NCBI RefSeq assembly: GCF_000407485.1
Contig: NZ_ASWD01000006.1
Location: forward strand, 62,001 to 126,000
Direction of reading: 5' to 3'
Length of the DNA stretch: 64,000 nucleotides
Source of the DNA: Enterococcus pallens ATCC BAA-351
Lineage (GTDB): Bacteria > Bacillota > Bacilli > Lactobacillales > Enterococcaceae
Of this stretch, positions 1 to 8,481 are shown piece after piece. The translations under genes and the position numbers were made by a program. The notes under the pieces were generated by a model, which had not been told where the DNA came from, searched no databases, and was given only the letters and a program-made list of their open reading frames with translations. Numbering within the stretch: position 1 is the stretch's first letter; the number at the start of each line of letters is the position of its first letter.

Positions 1-896
1 CCCATGCGGCCGGTTTCTAAGATGATCAACTCTTCAGGCTTGTACTTTTTCATTTCCTTCAAGGTGATAAACAAATCCTCAGGAACTTCCAATTTTCCTA
101 AGCGCATGGCGGTACGGATAATCCGTTCAAAATCTTGACCCGTTAGAACCACTTTACGGTGCGCTTTTTCAACTGCATTTAAGACTTGCTGAACGCGTTG
201 CAGGTTGCTGGCAACACAAGCGACAATAATTCGGCCTTCCCAGTATTTGATGGTATCGAAAACTTCGGCTGAAATTTCGCGTTCGGAAGCCACTTGGATG
301 GCATTTTCTGCATTGGAAGAAGAGCTTAACAAGGCCAACACACCTTCAGAACCAATCTCTGCCAAGCGACGATAATCCGTTGCATACATTGGAATAGCAG
401 TTGGATCGAACTTGAAGTCGCCAGTATAAACAATGCTTCCTTCATCGGTTTTCAAGCTTATCCCAACGGAATCAGGAATTGTGTGCGTTGTCCGGAAGAA
501 GCTGACGCTGGCAGTCCCAAAGTCAATTTCCGTGTGCTCATCAATCACATGGAAATCCTTGAACTTCTTGCTGTCTTCATTTTCTTTTACATTCAGCTTC
601 GCCAATTCGATCGTCAGCTCAGTCCCAAAGACTGGAACATTCACTTCAGATACTAAATAAGGCAAAGCACCGATCGCATCGGCATGTCCGTGGGTCAAGA
701 ATACCCCGGCCACTCGATCAGCATTTTCAATTAAATAGGTAAAATCGGGAATGACAATATCAATTCCCAACAGTTCGTTTTCTGGATACTTCAGTCCGCA
801 ATCTAGGACAAAAATATCGTTATCCACTTCAACCACGTACATGTTTTTACCATTTTCACGTACTCCGCTGAAGGGGATCATTTTGATTGTACTCAA
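1..896 (-). CDS. rnjB: Ribonuclease J2-type metallo-beta-lactamase RNase, 5' part (C-terminus outside window)
   Basis: About 298 N-terminal codons are present; the gene runs off the left edge. It starts with TTG at 896, preceded by a good AGAGGTGG site, and reads M-S-T-I-K-M-I-P-F-S-G. The beta-lactamase/beta-CASP fold is evident, but the metal motif reads HGHADAIG rather than the HxHxDH of active RNase J1. RNase J2 proteins are known to carry this degenerate form, so this is J2 rather than J1. J2 normally works in complex with J1 in mRNA turnover and rRNA maturation. A nearby asd gene fits enterococcal order. A hairpin (about 940-965) lies in the presumed 5' leader. Confidence 0.85.
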   Translation of the reverse strand, partial: MSTIKMIPFSGVRENGKNMYVVEVDNDIFVLDCGLKYPENELLGIDIVIPDFTYLIENADRVAGVFLTHGHADAIGALPYLVSEVNVPVFGTELTIELAKLNVKENEDSKKFKDFHVIDEHTEIDFGTASVSFFRTTHTIPDSVGISLKTDEGSIVYTGDFKFDPTAIPMYATDYRRLAEIGSEGVLALLSSSSNAENAIQVASEREISAEVFDTIKYWEGRIIVACVASNLQRVQQVLNAVEKAHRKVVLTGQDFERIIRTAMRLGKLEVPEDLFITLKEMKKYKPEELIILETGRM

Positions 897-986
897 AAAT
901 AGCCACCTCTTATATTTTTTTATCTATTGGTTTCAGCTTCCTCAGACCCCGTAACAGTTCGGTCTGTGCTTATACACTCATTAGCT

Positions 987-992
987 ATTATA
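987..992 (-). promoter_or_regulatory. Possible -10 box of the rnjB promoter
   Basis: A TATAAT hexamer on the minus strand lies about 90 bases upstream of the TTG start. No convincing -35 box is visible at 16-18 bases, so this is tentative. Confidence 0.35.
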
Positions 993-1144
993 CATGATTT
1001 TTACTGAAAAACCATGGAAGGAGTTATAAAGCAAGGAAGCCTTAAAAGATTTAACCGCTGAAAAAGTCAGCCGAGCTATTTTGCAAAAATTTATTGGCCC
1101 TCAAAATGAAGATTTTCATATCCTAGAAAAAATCTATCCCTCTT

Positions 1145-1747
1145 TTATACCCCTGCTTCGACAAAATGCACCTGTGAATTCTCCCAATACTTTTTATACA
1201 TCCGGTCCTTTTGCCCATCCAGGTTCAACTGGTACATACGAAAAACCACTAAAAAGTCCTTGGGCTGCCATTGTTCTTCATAGGAATAGCAGTAAGACAT
1301 CCCCAGATTAACCATTACACCACCGCTTCTCGGATTGTTGCGGTCATGCGTAGCCGTAATATAAGGGATACCATCTATTCGCAGCTGTTCAATGACCGCT
1401 TTACCTGCCCCTGTCACAATGCCCTGGTGCCAGTATTCCTTTCTTAATCCGTAACCAAAGTCATAACTATCGCTGTCACCAACATGGACATAGCCAATCG
1501 GGACATTATCGGATTTCAAACAAATCGCATAGTTATATCCTTGTGGTTTCTCATAGGCTTTGGCGTATTTTTCCTGATAAAGTGCTGCTGCCTCATCCAA
1601 TGTTTGCAAAGGAAACCAAGGTAAATAAGCATTGACTTCCTCGTCGCTGTAAATCGCCAGTAAGGCTTCAATATCACTTTCCTTAAATCGGCGAAGGATC
1701 AATCGCTTTGTTTCTAGTGTGGGAGTATTTACTATATTCGTGCCCAT
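1145..1747 (-). CDS. GNAT-family N-acetyltransferase (RimJ/RimL-like)
   Basis: A 200-residue single-domain protein. The N-terminus (LETKRLILRRFKESDIEALLAI) is typical of the Acetyltransf_3 group, which transfers acetyl from acetyl-CoA to an amine. The acetyl-CoA loop region (about residues 100-120) includes GLRKEYWHQGIVTGAGKAV, followed by the NPRSGGVMVNLGM helix seen in RimJ-like proteins. The substrate cannot be predicted. It stands alone between rnjB and a deacetylase-like gene. Just past its 3' end is a possible gene relic on the other strand. Confidence 0.8.
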   Translation of the reverse strand: MGTNIVNTPTLETKRLILRRFKESDIEALLAIYSDEEVNAYLPWFPLQTLDEAAALYQEKYAKAYEKPQGYNYAICLKSDNVPIGYVHVGDSDSYDFGYGLRKEYWHQGIVTGAGKAVIEQLRIDGIPYITATHDRNNPRSGGVMVNLGMSYCYSYEEQWQPKDFLVVFRMYQLNLDGQKDRMYKKYWENSQVHFVEAGV

Positions 1748-1854
1748 GCTCCAGCCTCCTTATCTTGCACCTCTTATTTTATATCAGCTTATCGAAGGAA
1801 AATAGGATTTGTCTACTATTATAGTTTAAGTATCCTTTCCCCTGACTGTTGCTC

Positions 1855-1879
1855 AAAAAAAGAAGGCACTAGGCCTTCT
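1855..1879 (-). terminator. Rho-independent terminator of the deacetylase-like gene
   Basis: A seven-base stem (AGAAGGC/GCCTTCT) with a five-base loop is followed, reading on the minus strand, by a run of Ts. It begins a few bases after the stop codon. Confidence 0.8.
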
Positions 1880-1882
1880 TTT

Positions 1883-3136
1883 CTACGGTAATCCTCGCGC
1901 TTCTTTGTCAATCACGTCTGCGACATCCATGAAAGGTGTTAAGCTAGCATTTCCAGCCTCCAAGGCGGCACCGGTCACCATAATACGCGAATTGCGATAA
2001 TAGTCTGGGGTGAATTCGCCCCAGGATTCCTGCGCAGCATCCTGCTGACTAAAGACCGAAAAACCTGCCTCCTGCACATATAGATAGGATTGGTTGGTTT
2101 CATCGTAGGGTTGCCATGTACCGATATCCGAGCCCTCCGGAAACATAAGCAGGGGTGTCTCGCCGATAATCGGCTCCACTTCTTCTTGGTACTTTATCGT
2201 GTCTGCTTGAATCATCGCTAAAGTAGAATGGTTAAAATTGATGGGTGCCCATGAATAAGAGGCCAACGTCCAGCCCGTTTCCTTTAAGCGATCGGCAACG
2301 GCTTTTGCCCGCTCCTTTTCCTTAGTGGTTTTCTTTGACGAAACATCATAGCCAAAGACACCTTCTGCTCCGGTTACCGCTAGGGCACCTTTTGATCCCT
2401 GATAAGAAAAATCCGGGTGCTTCCAGACAAATTGATCCACGATCGGTACCAGGTCATAATTCCCAGCGAGCTCATTATCCCCTACGCGGTAACAGCTTTT
2501 CACTCGCTTGTCTCGGTCTACCACTAATTTGGTGGACAGCCCTGCTTCCGCCATCTCATCATTGTAAGAAATATTTTCCTGTGACAGAATCAACGGTTTT
2601 TTTCCTTCAGGCAAAGCCACCCCGACAAATTGCCAGGTCCCGTCTTCCTTTTTTTTGACAATATCAGACAAACGCACCAATACATAATTTCTTTCATATA
2701 ATTCATTCAATAGACGAGTAAACTCCTCCGTCGTTAAATGATTCGCCTGATAATTCATTAAAGCAGCTGAACTAAAGGCTTTTTCTGGTAAAGCAACTAA
2801 CGGCTGAAACGACAAGTGTGAAAACAATGCAGGATCAGACCACATAATCGTTTCACTCTTTCGCAGCTTATAATCAAGTACCCGTTCTTCTGCTTCTTTA
2901 AACTCTTTCCCCTGAAGCAGCCTAATCGCTCCATCATAGTCATACTGCATCGCCAACGTATCCGCCTGCTTCAACTGTTCCTCTTCCTTTTCAGTTAAAG
3001 GATTAACAGTAGCTTGCTTTGGCTCTTGGCTTTGCCCTTCACTGCGATTGCTTAACCCTATTTTTATACTAACTCCTGTAGCCAACAGGATTGCTAGGAC
3101 CAACCCACAAACAACAATCATTTGACCTTTTTTCAT
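1883..3136 (-). CDS. Membrane-anchored polysaccharide deacetylase-like protein
   Basis: 417 residues from the chosen ATG at 3136 (MKKGQMIVV...). The upstream GGAGG sits 6 bases before it; an in-frame ATG at 3163 lies upstream of that site and is unlikely. A basic N-terminus and one membrane helix (about residues 5-24) suggest an uncleaved anchor. A linker and helical region follow, then a domain with the layout of extracellular NodB-like proteins (NYQANHLTTEEFTRLLNELY, then a strand with LILSQENISYND where active enzymes carry the DD metal motif). The canonical metal residues are not clear, so it may be inactive. Its terminator follows directly. Confidence 0.6.
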   Translation of the reverse strand: MKKGQMIVVCGLVLAILLATGVSIKIGLSNRSEGQSQEPKQATVNPLTEKEEEQLKQADTLAMQYDYDGAIRLLQGKEFKEAEERVLDYKLRKSETIMWSDPALFSHLSFQPLVALPEKAFSSAALMNYQANHLTTEEFTRLLNELYERNYVLVRLSDIVKKKEDGTWQFVGVALPEGKKPLILSQENISYNDEMAEAGLSTKLVVDRDKRVKSCYRVGDNELAGNYDLVPIVDQFVWKHPDFSYQGSKGALAVTGAEGVFGYDVSSKKTTKEKERAKAVADRLKETGWTLASYSWAPINFNHSTLAMIQADTIKYQEEVEPIIGETPLLMFPEGSDIGTWQPYDETNQSYLYVQEAGFSVFSQQDAAQESWGEFTPDYYRNSRIMVTGAALEAGNASLTPFMDVADVIDKEARGLP

Positions 3137-3263
3137 CATAATCCTCCAACAAAGAACTTTCATACATAATTTTAATGTAAAGTGTATAAAAAATATAGAG
3201 TAAATTGTGAAAAAGGTATAATTCTCTCTCTTTTTTAGATTTTGACAAGTACTTTTTTAAAAA

Positions 3264-3779
3264 TTACAGGATATACAGGTAAGCAATAAACAGCAAAATA
3301 AGGATTAACATTGCCAAAGAGACAATTTTGCCGTATTTGACTTGTTTTTCCCAATCATAGGTACGTCCCTTTAAGCGATCAATTTTTGTTTGAAAATAAA
3401 TCATTGGAACAAGATTAGTGGCTGCTGCTGCCAGAATTAGAAATTTAAAGCTTCGATCCGTACTGTTTGGCAACATAAACAGCAGAATCAGTAACAGCCC
3501 ACTAGTCATTATTGGTCCAAAAAATTGAAGCCGGCTCAATTGAGCTGCTTGTTCCTTTTTCTTTAAATCTTCCACCATATCCGACCCCTCCATTAGTAAT
3601 TCATCCAGTGATAGCTGATAGAGCTTCGCCAAACGAATCAAGCTTTCGATGTCTGGCATATTTCGTCCATTCTCCCAATTGGAAATGGAACGTGCTGAAA
3701 CAAATAGCTCTTCTGCCACCTCTGCCTGTGTCCATTCCTTTTCCAAACGTTTCTGTTTTAGTTGTTCACCGATCTTCAT
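3264..3779 (-). CDS. XRE-family transcriptional regulator with C-terminal membrane segments
   Basis: 171 residues. Residues 1-60 form a classic Cro/CI helix-turn-helix (KIGEQLKQKRLEKEWTQAEV, SARSISNWENGR). The C-terminal half has three hydrophobic segments (about 88-105, 110-127 and 150-170), so the DNA-binding domain is tethered at the membrane. Such proteins often sense envelope conditions and act nearby. It lies just downstream of the SipW-type operon on the same strand but is separated from it by a strong terminator. The target is unknown. The ATG at 3779 follows a GGAG site. Confidence 0.8.
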   Translation of the reverse strand: MKIGEQLKQKRLEKEWTQAEVAEELFVSARSISNWENGRNMPDIESLIRLAKLYQLSLDELLMEGSDMVEDLKKKEQAAQLSRLQFFGPIMTSGLLLILLFMLPNSTDRSFKFLILAAAATNLVPMIYFQTKIDRLKGRTYDWEKQVKYGKIVSLAMLILILLFIAYLYIL

Positions 3780-3885
3780 GTTTTTTCTCCATTCATTTAC
3801 TGCTTTTATCGTAAGGATAAATGAAGGATTTGTCTAGATATTTCAGGTAGAAAGGTCTTTCCGGTGTTGCTGCTACAAGGTTTAT

Positions 3886-3926
3886 AAAAAAAGAGACCAA
3901 AAAGCGATTGAGCTTTTCTGATCTCT
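3886..3926 (-). terminator. Terminator of the SipW/TasA-like operon
   Basis: On the minus strand a long, nearly perfect stem (AGAGATCA.AAAAGC paired with GCTTTTTGGTCTCT) is followed by seven Ts. It lies 20 bases beyond the second signal peptidase gene and marks the operon's end. Confidence 0.85.
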
Positions 3927-3945
3927 TGCAAGGGTATTTTTTGCT

Positions 3946-4434
3946 TTATCGTTTACGGTGACTATCCAAATAAAGCATGAGTAAAAACAAACTAATGATC
4001 ACTAATAATCCCAATGGTGTACTCGCAACTTGAATCATGTATCCGATCAGAGGTAATGTAAACACCACTTTTCCAAAGATTTGTTCATCGGTAATCGGCG
4101 GGTCAGCCGTATTGTTGGCATCTCCTTGAGTAATAAATTGGTTATTTTCGTGTGCAATCAGACGGTGCGTGGTTGTTCGGTTGTCTCCTGCTTGAATAAA
4201 AGTAAGAATATCGTTCTTCTCATAAGTAGACTCTGCATGGACAATCACTAAATCTCCTCGTGACAAAGTCGGCTCCATGCTTCCAGAGGCCACAACAGCA
4301 TAACCGTATCCCAGAACCATCGGAAAACGGCTGTCGTTTATATTTCTTTGGTATAAGCTGTACAGATTAAAGCCTAAAATCAGGACTAACAAAACAATCA
4401 CGAGGTTTTTCAGTCCATTAATGATTATTTTCAT
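3946..4434 (-). CDS. SipW-type (ER-like) signal peptidase I, second copy
   Basis: 162 residues from ATG 4434. AAAGGA lies 7 bases upstream and the start overlaps the preceding gene by 17 bases, implying translational coupling. One N-terminal helix is followed by the Ser box ASGSMEPTLSRGD (Ser52) and THRLIA (His90). A Ser-His rather than Ser-Lys dyad marks the ER/SipW class. ITQGDANNTADPP matches the conserved GDAN box, and a C-terminal membrane helix closes the protein. It probably removes SipW-dependent signals from one or both secreted proteins of the operon. It differs clearly from the first copy, which suggests divided substrates. Confidence 0.85.
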   Translation of the reverse strand: MKIIINGLKNLVIVLLVLILGFNLYSLYQRNINDSRFPMVLGYGYAVVASGSMEPTLSRGDLVIVHAESTYEKNDILTFIQAGDNRTTTHRLIAHENNQFITQGDANNTADPPITDEQIFGKVVFTLPLIGYMIQVASTPLGLLVIISLFLLMLYLDSHRKR

Positions 4435-5221
4435 TTTGCTGTCCTTTACGCAACCGCCAAATGATAAAGACAAAAAATAGAATCAAAAATCCGATGACAA
4501 TGCTGGCTTTCGCTAAGGATTCACCCGTTTGCGGATAAGCCCGCCATTTCTTATCCGAAAAGAAACCTGAGACTTTTTTATCATTTGGATTGGCATCTGC
4601 AAGTTTCCCCTGGCCTTCATCAGTTTCTACAATTACATTTAACGTTAGTTTGTAAATTAACGCTCTGGTTTCTGCTATTTCTCCATAATCCGTATCATCA
4701 GGATCCCGATTGCGTTCAAAGGGCCATTGCCATTGCAAGTTAATGGTCTCGCTCATCCCAGACTCCAGTTTTCTGGTATAGCTTAAAGGAAATGTACTAG
4801 ACCATAAATTCCAGTGGTCATTCCCTTGAGTAATCCAAGGACCATTAGCTACTCGCAGCTTAAAGTCCAAGGGCAGCGCATCAATATTCTGATCCTGTCC
4901 AATAACCGTGTATTCAATCGGATGCTCATATGTATTATGAATCGTAAAAGAATACTTGCCGCTAGTGCCCGGAGCAATCAATTTCTCACCATCTAATGCT
5001 GGACTGGCAACCGTATCTTCTATAATAGTAGCGAAAATATTGGTGTTGGTCATTTCCCCAGGCCGCCAACGTTCACCATATTGGTCTTCCACATAAACAA
5101 AGTCTTCAACTGCCGCATAGCTATAGGATGATTGAACAATCAAACAGAGGACAAATGCTGTGAAAAAGAAGATAAGCAACTGAAACTTAGCTAAGGGATA
5201 ATTGATTGGCTTTCCCATCAT
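4418..5221 (-). CDS. SipW-dependent-type exported protein with YPQTG cell-wall sorting signal
   Basis: 267 residues. After a hydrophobic signal segment (about 10-36) the extracellular part contains APGTSGKYSF and LQWQWPFER, two motifs also present in the neighbouring TasA-like protein, so both belong to one structural family. The C-terminus has a sortase-type signal: YPQTGE at 229-234, a hydrophobic stretch, then WRLRKG. Position one is Tyr instead of Leu. A wall-anchored minor subunit that roots a fibre is a reasonable inference. ATG at 5221 or the adjacent ATG at 5218 could be used; both follow GGAGGGG. Confidence 0.7.
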   Translation of the reverse strand: MMGKPINYPLAKFQLLIFFFTAFVLCLIVQSSYSYAAVEDFVYVEDQYGERWRPGEMTNTNIFATIIEDTVASPALDGEKLIAPGTSGKYSFTIHNTYEHPIEYTVIGQDQNIDALPLDFKLRVANGPWITQGNDHWNLWSSTFPLSYTRKLESGMSETINLQWQWPFERNRDPDDTDYGEIAETRALIYKLTLNVIVETDEGQGKLADANPNDKKVSGFFSDKKWRAYPQTGESLAKASIVIGFLILFFVFIIWRLRKGQQNENNH

Positions 5222-5241
5222 TTCTCCCCTCCTTTCAATCT

Positions 5242-5295
5242 CTCAAAAGGCTGTCTAGTTTAGACAACCTTTTGAGAAGCTGAAAGCAGCTTCTC
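5242..5295 (-). repeat. Two abutting hairpins between major and anchored subunit genes
   Basis: 5242-5275 forms a stem of CTCAAAAGG.TGTCT against its complement; 5274-5295 forms a perfect nine-base stem GAGAAGCTG/CAGCTTCTC with loop AAAG. Neither is followed by a T-run in the minus direction, where the ribosome site of the next gene begins. It could be a leaky attenuator or an mRNA-stabilising or processing element. Confidence 0.7.
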
Positions 5296-5310
5296 AAGAT
5301 AGAGTGTGGG

Positions 5311-6186
5311 TTAGTCGACTTGGACTACCGTATATTTCATACTCATTTTGAAACGTGGCATATCAACATGATCAGTTGCGATACTAGCTGCTCTATTTCC
5401 AACAACCGTATCGTTTTTATCCACTGGAATTAAGGTTACATTCGCACGTTCAAAAGGCCATTCCCATACAATTTTTAACCCCATTCTAGCTAACTTATCT
5501 TGTTTAGTGGTCAAAGAATCTCCTGGATAAATAGTCTCAGAGCTGGCTGCATTTTTTATTGCATCATTCAGACCATTAAGTTGAGCAATTCCATTATCTA
5601 CAGCCGATTCAGTTGAAGCCGAACTTCCTTTCTCAACAACACCATCATAAATTTTGGTTGTATATTTATCAGCACCAGCTTCAGCAGCGTTGTATTTGTA
5701 CACAGAAAAACGTAGAGGTAACCAATTGTCTCCAGAAGTACCATCCTCTGCGTCGTTCCAGTTTCCAAGATATTTACCAAAAACATTATCACCAGCATAT
5801 TCTCCGTAAGCATAACTTACCTCAAAAGCAGCTTCAACATTTTTTAACTTGGCTTCTGAAATACTTGGTAAAACTAGAACCTCCCCTTTAGTACCAGGTG
5901 CAATTACATTTTGACCATCAGAAGGATCTGTAACATTTTTGACTGTAGTCTGTTGTTCATCATTTAAGTACGCTGTATCAAACATATCCAATTCCTGTGT
6001 TTCTTCTGTTAATCCCCATCTCGCTACGCGTGCACTATCACTAGCCTCACCAATCGTCCCAGTATACTTCGCCAACGTGCCGCCCAAAAGACTCGTTGTC
6101 AGCAAAACTGCCCCAAACAATAAAACAGCGGTTTTCACAGACTTGTTGCTTTTACGCTGTGTAGTTGTTTCTTTTTCCTTACTCAT
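5311..6186 (-). CDS. TasA/CalY-like exported protein (probable major fibre or matrix subunit)
   Basis: 291 residues. A long basic N-terminus (about 20 residues) and hydrophobic core end in LLGGTLAKYTGTIG, resembling the SipW-cognate signal of TasA (GGTWAAF). The mature part has APGTKGEV, a central insertion rich in Asp/Ser/Gly, and IVWEWPFER near the C-terminus. TasA and CalY (camelysin) form biofilm fibres in Bacillus and are processed by SipW. The gene lies between a SipW-type peptidase and the anchored relative. There is no sorting signal here. The fibre function is inferred from family and context. Confidence 0.7.
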   Translation of the reverse strand: MSKEKETTTQRKSNKSVKTAVLLFGAVLLTTSLLGGTLAKYTGTIGEASDSARVARWGLTEETQELDMFDTAYLNDEQQTTVKNVTDPSDGQNVIAPGTKGEVLVLPSISEAKLKNVEAAFEVSYAYGEYAGDNVFGKYLGNWNDAEDGTSGDNWLPLRFSVYKYNAAEAGADKYTTKIYDGVVEKGSSASTESAVDNGIAQLNGLNDAIKNAASSETIYPGDSLTTKQDKLARMGLKIVWEWPFERANVTLIPVDKNDTVVGNRAASIATDHVDMPRFKMSMKYTVVQVD

Positions 6187-6219
6187 TTCTTTTCTTCCTT
6201 TCCTTACTTCCCCTTTAAT

Positions 6220-6834
6220 TTATGATCTGACTTCCTTGCGGCGCGTGAGACGCTTCGCGACAAAGTCATACCCCCAAAATAATAGTATTGGAATTCCAAT
6301 ACATATCAGCATGCCTAATGGTGTTCGTGAGAATAAAATGAAATCTCCAACCTTGGGCACACGCTGCATAAACTTACCAATGATATTTTTCTTTTGAACC
6401 GGATCTAAATCCTCAGTATCATTGGCATCTCCTTTAGTGGTGAATGTATCGGTTTCCTCGTTGTAGCCAACGATTCGGTGAATGACCGCTGTTTGATTAT
6501 TCTTAAACATGATCACATCGCCAACCTCTAAAGTGTCTGGATTGGTTTGCTTGGTAATTACCATATCACCTGCTCGAATAGCATCTGGCTCCCCAGTATT
6601 CATGGAATTCGTCACAACCGCCATCGGTGCATAGCCCATCACCGTTGGAATTTCATCTGGATTCAAGCTTCCTTTTACGATAATCACTAAGTTCGCAATC
6701 AAAATCGGTAACAACAACAGGCATATAACAATGGCTATCCATCCTGTAATCCTTTGTGGCAGCGATTTTTGTGATTTCTTTCGCTTTTCTTTACTTTCCG
6801 TTACCTCGACGTTGTTCTCTTTGTGAATTTCCAT
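6220..6834 (-). CDS. SipW-type (ER-like) signal peptidase I, first copy
   Basis: 204 residues from ATG 6834, seven bases after GGAGG; an in-frame TTG at 6852 overlaps the ribosome site and was not chosen. The order is a charged cytoplasmic tail (1-28), a membrane helix (31-54), VVTNSM with Ser77, VIHRIVGY with His119, the TKGDANDTED box, and a C-terminal membrane helix. The Ser-His dyad and GDAN box define the SipW subgroup rather than housekeeping SipS/T. It is the first gene of the operon, directly upstream of the TasA-like substrate. Confidence 0.85.
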   Translation of the reverse strand: MEIHKENNVEVTESKEKRKKSQKSLPQRITGWIAIVICLLLLPILIANLVIIVKGSLNPDEIPTVMGYAPMAVVTNSMNTGEPDAIRAGDMVITKQTNPDTLEVGDVIMFKNNQTAVIHRIVGYNEETDTFTTKGDANDTEDLDPVQKKNIIGKFMQRVPKVGDFILFSRTPLGMLICIGIPILLFWGYDFVAKRLTRRKEVRS

Positions 6835-7402
6835 TTCACCTTCCTCCAACAAAAGCGAGCACCCCCTTCTTACAAAACAAAAGTACCTTATCTAATAAGT
6901 ATTATCTGTCTCAACTTCCCCAGTAAAGATCTAATTGACTACTTATTCTTATACAATAATAATAATAATATAACAATTTTTAAAAAACAAGATGTTTATC
7001 GAATTTTAAAACATTTGAATATTCCATTTCTATAATAAGAAGGCATCATTAGGTTATTATAAAAATCTATTTTGAATATCCTTATGACAAATACCAATCT
7101 CTTCTAGTTTAGAAAGGTCTTTTTTTCGCTAATAGACATTTAGCAAGCAGTAAATGCTATTATTTTAAGTCATATATTCTTTTAATTTATATTTTTTAAA
7201 GTTTTTAAGTATAACAGGAATTATAACTAGCTTCGACTACCAATAGATGTAACTTTTTGCTATTTATTCTCACCTTTCACTCATTTCAATCTATCTAAGC
7301 CCTTTATTTACCTTGAATCCACTGATTAAACTACTAATCTTACTATTTATCCAAAAAACAACTATCGTTTTTTTAAGTTCCTTTTTTACAATTTTAAATA
7401 AC
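6835..7402. other. AT-rich intergenic region upstream of the SipW operon
   Basis: About 570 bases with no convincing gene on either strand. It must hold the operon promoter; several TATAAT-like boxes exist on the minus strand, but none has a clear -35 partner. A five-unit ATA trinucleotide repeat lies near 6955-6972. The length and base composition suggest a heavily regulated promoter. Confidence 0.6.
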
Positions 7403-7437
7403 AAAAAAGCATCCTCTGAATAGAGAATGCCTTTTTT
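7403..7437 (-). terminator. Terminator of asd
   Basis: A nine-base imperfect stem (GCATCCTCT/AGAGAATGC) is flanked by A and T runs. It lies 10 bases beyond the asd stop codon and could also act on the opposite strand. Confidence 0.8.
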
Positions 7438-7446
7438 CGATTCTGT

Positions 7447-8481
7447 TTACAGTAAATCCATTTCTACCATTTTCTCTGCGATTTGAACAGAGTTCCAAGC
7501 GGCACCTTTTAATAGGTTGTCTGAGACTACCCACATGTGCACGCCAGTATCTACATCTAAGTCTTTACGAATCCGTCCTACGAAGGTTTCCTTTTTGCCA
7601 ACGCTGTTTAAAGCTTGTGGATAAATTTGTTGACTTGGATCATCTTCTAAAACAGCTCCAGGGAAATTAGCTATCACGTCTTGGATTTCTTTCACGGTTG
7701 CTGGTTTTTCTGTTTCGATATAAATAGATTCAGAATGACCCGACAGGACTGGAATTCGCACGCAGGTTGCTGAGACCTGGATGCTATCGTCTGACATAAT
7801 TTTCTTAGTTTCGTTTACCATTTTCCACTCTTCGTAGGTATAGCCTTCTTTGGCGAATACATCGATTTGCGGCAAGGCATTGAAGGCCAATGGATAATGC
7901 TTCTTATCTCCCCCACATGGCAGGATTTCAGCTGTCATGGGTTCATCGTTTAAGAAAGCTTGCGTTTGGGTCTTTAATTCTTCCATTGCTTGATTGCCAG
8001 CACCTGATACAGCTTGATAGGTTGAAACAATGATTCGTTTCAGTCCGAACGCTTTACGAACAGGTTCTAAAGCCACCATCATTTGAATGGTTGAGCAGTT
8101 AGGGTTGGCAATAATTCCTTTATGATCTCGTAATGCTTCAGGATTTACTTCAGGCACAACTAAAGGAACTTCTTTATCCATCCGGAAGTGACTAGTGTTG
8201 TCTACCACGACTGCTCCACGTTTTACTGCTTCAGGAGCGAATTTAGCAGAAATACCGCCGCCTGCTGAGAACAAAGCCAAATCAACGCCTTCAAAGGATT
8301 CAGGCACTAATTCTTCAATGATCTTGGTTTCTCCATTAAAGGTTAATTCTTTACCTGCTGAACGGATGGAAGCAAGGAACTTCACTTCCCCTAAAGACAT
8401 GGATGTTTCTTCTAACATTTTGATCATTTGTGTACCAACAGCACCAGAGGCACCTACGACAGCCACATTGACTTTTCTCAT
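7447..8481 (-). CDS. asd: Aspartate-semialdehyde dehydrogenase
   Basis: 344 residues from ATG 8481 ([13 protein letters not shown]). The start has a weak AAAGAG site. The NADP-binding loop VGASGAVG (about 9-16) and the catalytic cysteine in NPNCSTIQM (Cys129) are intact, as is the dimerisation domain with [16 protein letters not shown]. The enzyme reduces aspartyl phosphate to the semialdehyde, feeding lysine/diaminopimelate, threonine and methionine synthesis. Its length is typical. In this window asd stands alone with its own terminator; no dapA follows. Confidence 0.95.
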   Translation of the reverse strand: MRKVNVAVVGASGAVGTQMIKMLEETSMSLGEVKFLASIRSAGKELTFNGETKIIEELVPESFEGVDLALFSAGGGISAKFAPEAVKRGAVVVDNTSHFRMDKEVPLVVPEVNPEALRDHKGIIANPNCSTIQMMVALEPVRKAFGLKRIIVSTYQAVSGAGNQAMEELKTQTQAFLNDEPMTAEILPCGGDKKHYPLAFNALPQIDVFAKEGYTYEEWKMVNETKKIMSDDSIQVSATCVRIPVLSGHSESIYIETEKPATVKEIQDVIANFPGAVLEDDPSQQIYPQALNSVGKKETFVGRIRKDLDVDTGVHMWVVSDNLLKGAAWNSVQIAEKMVEMDLL

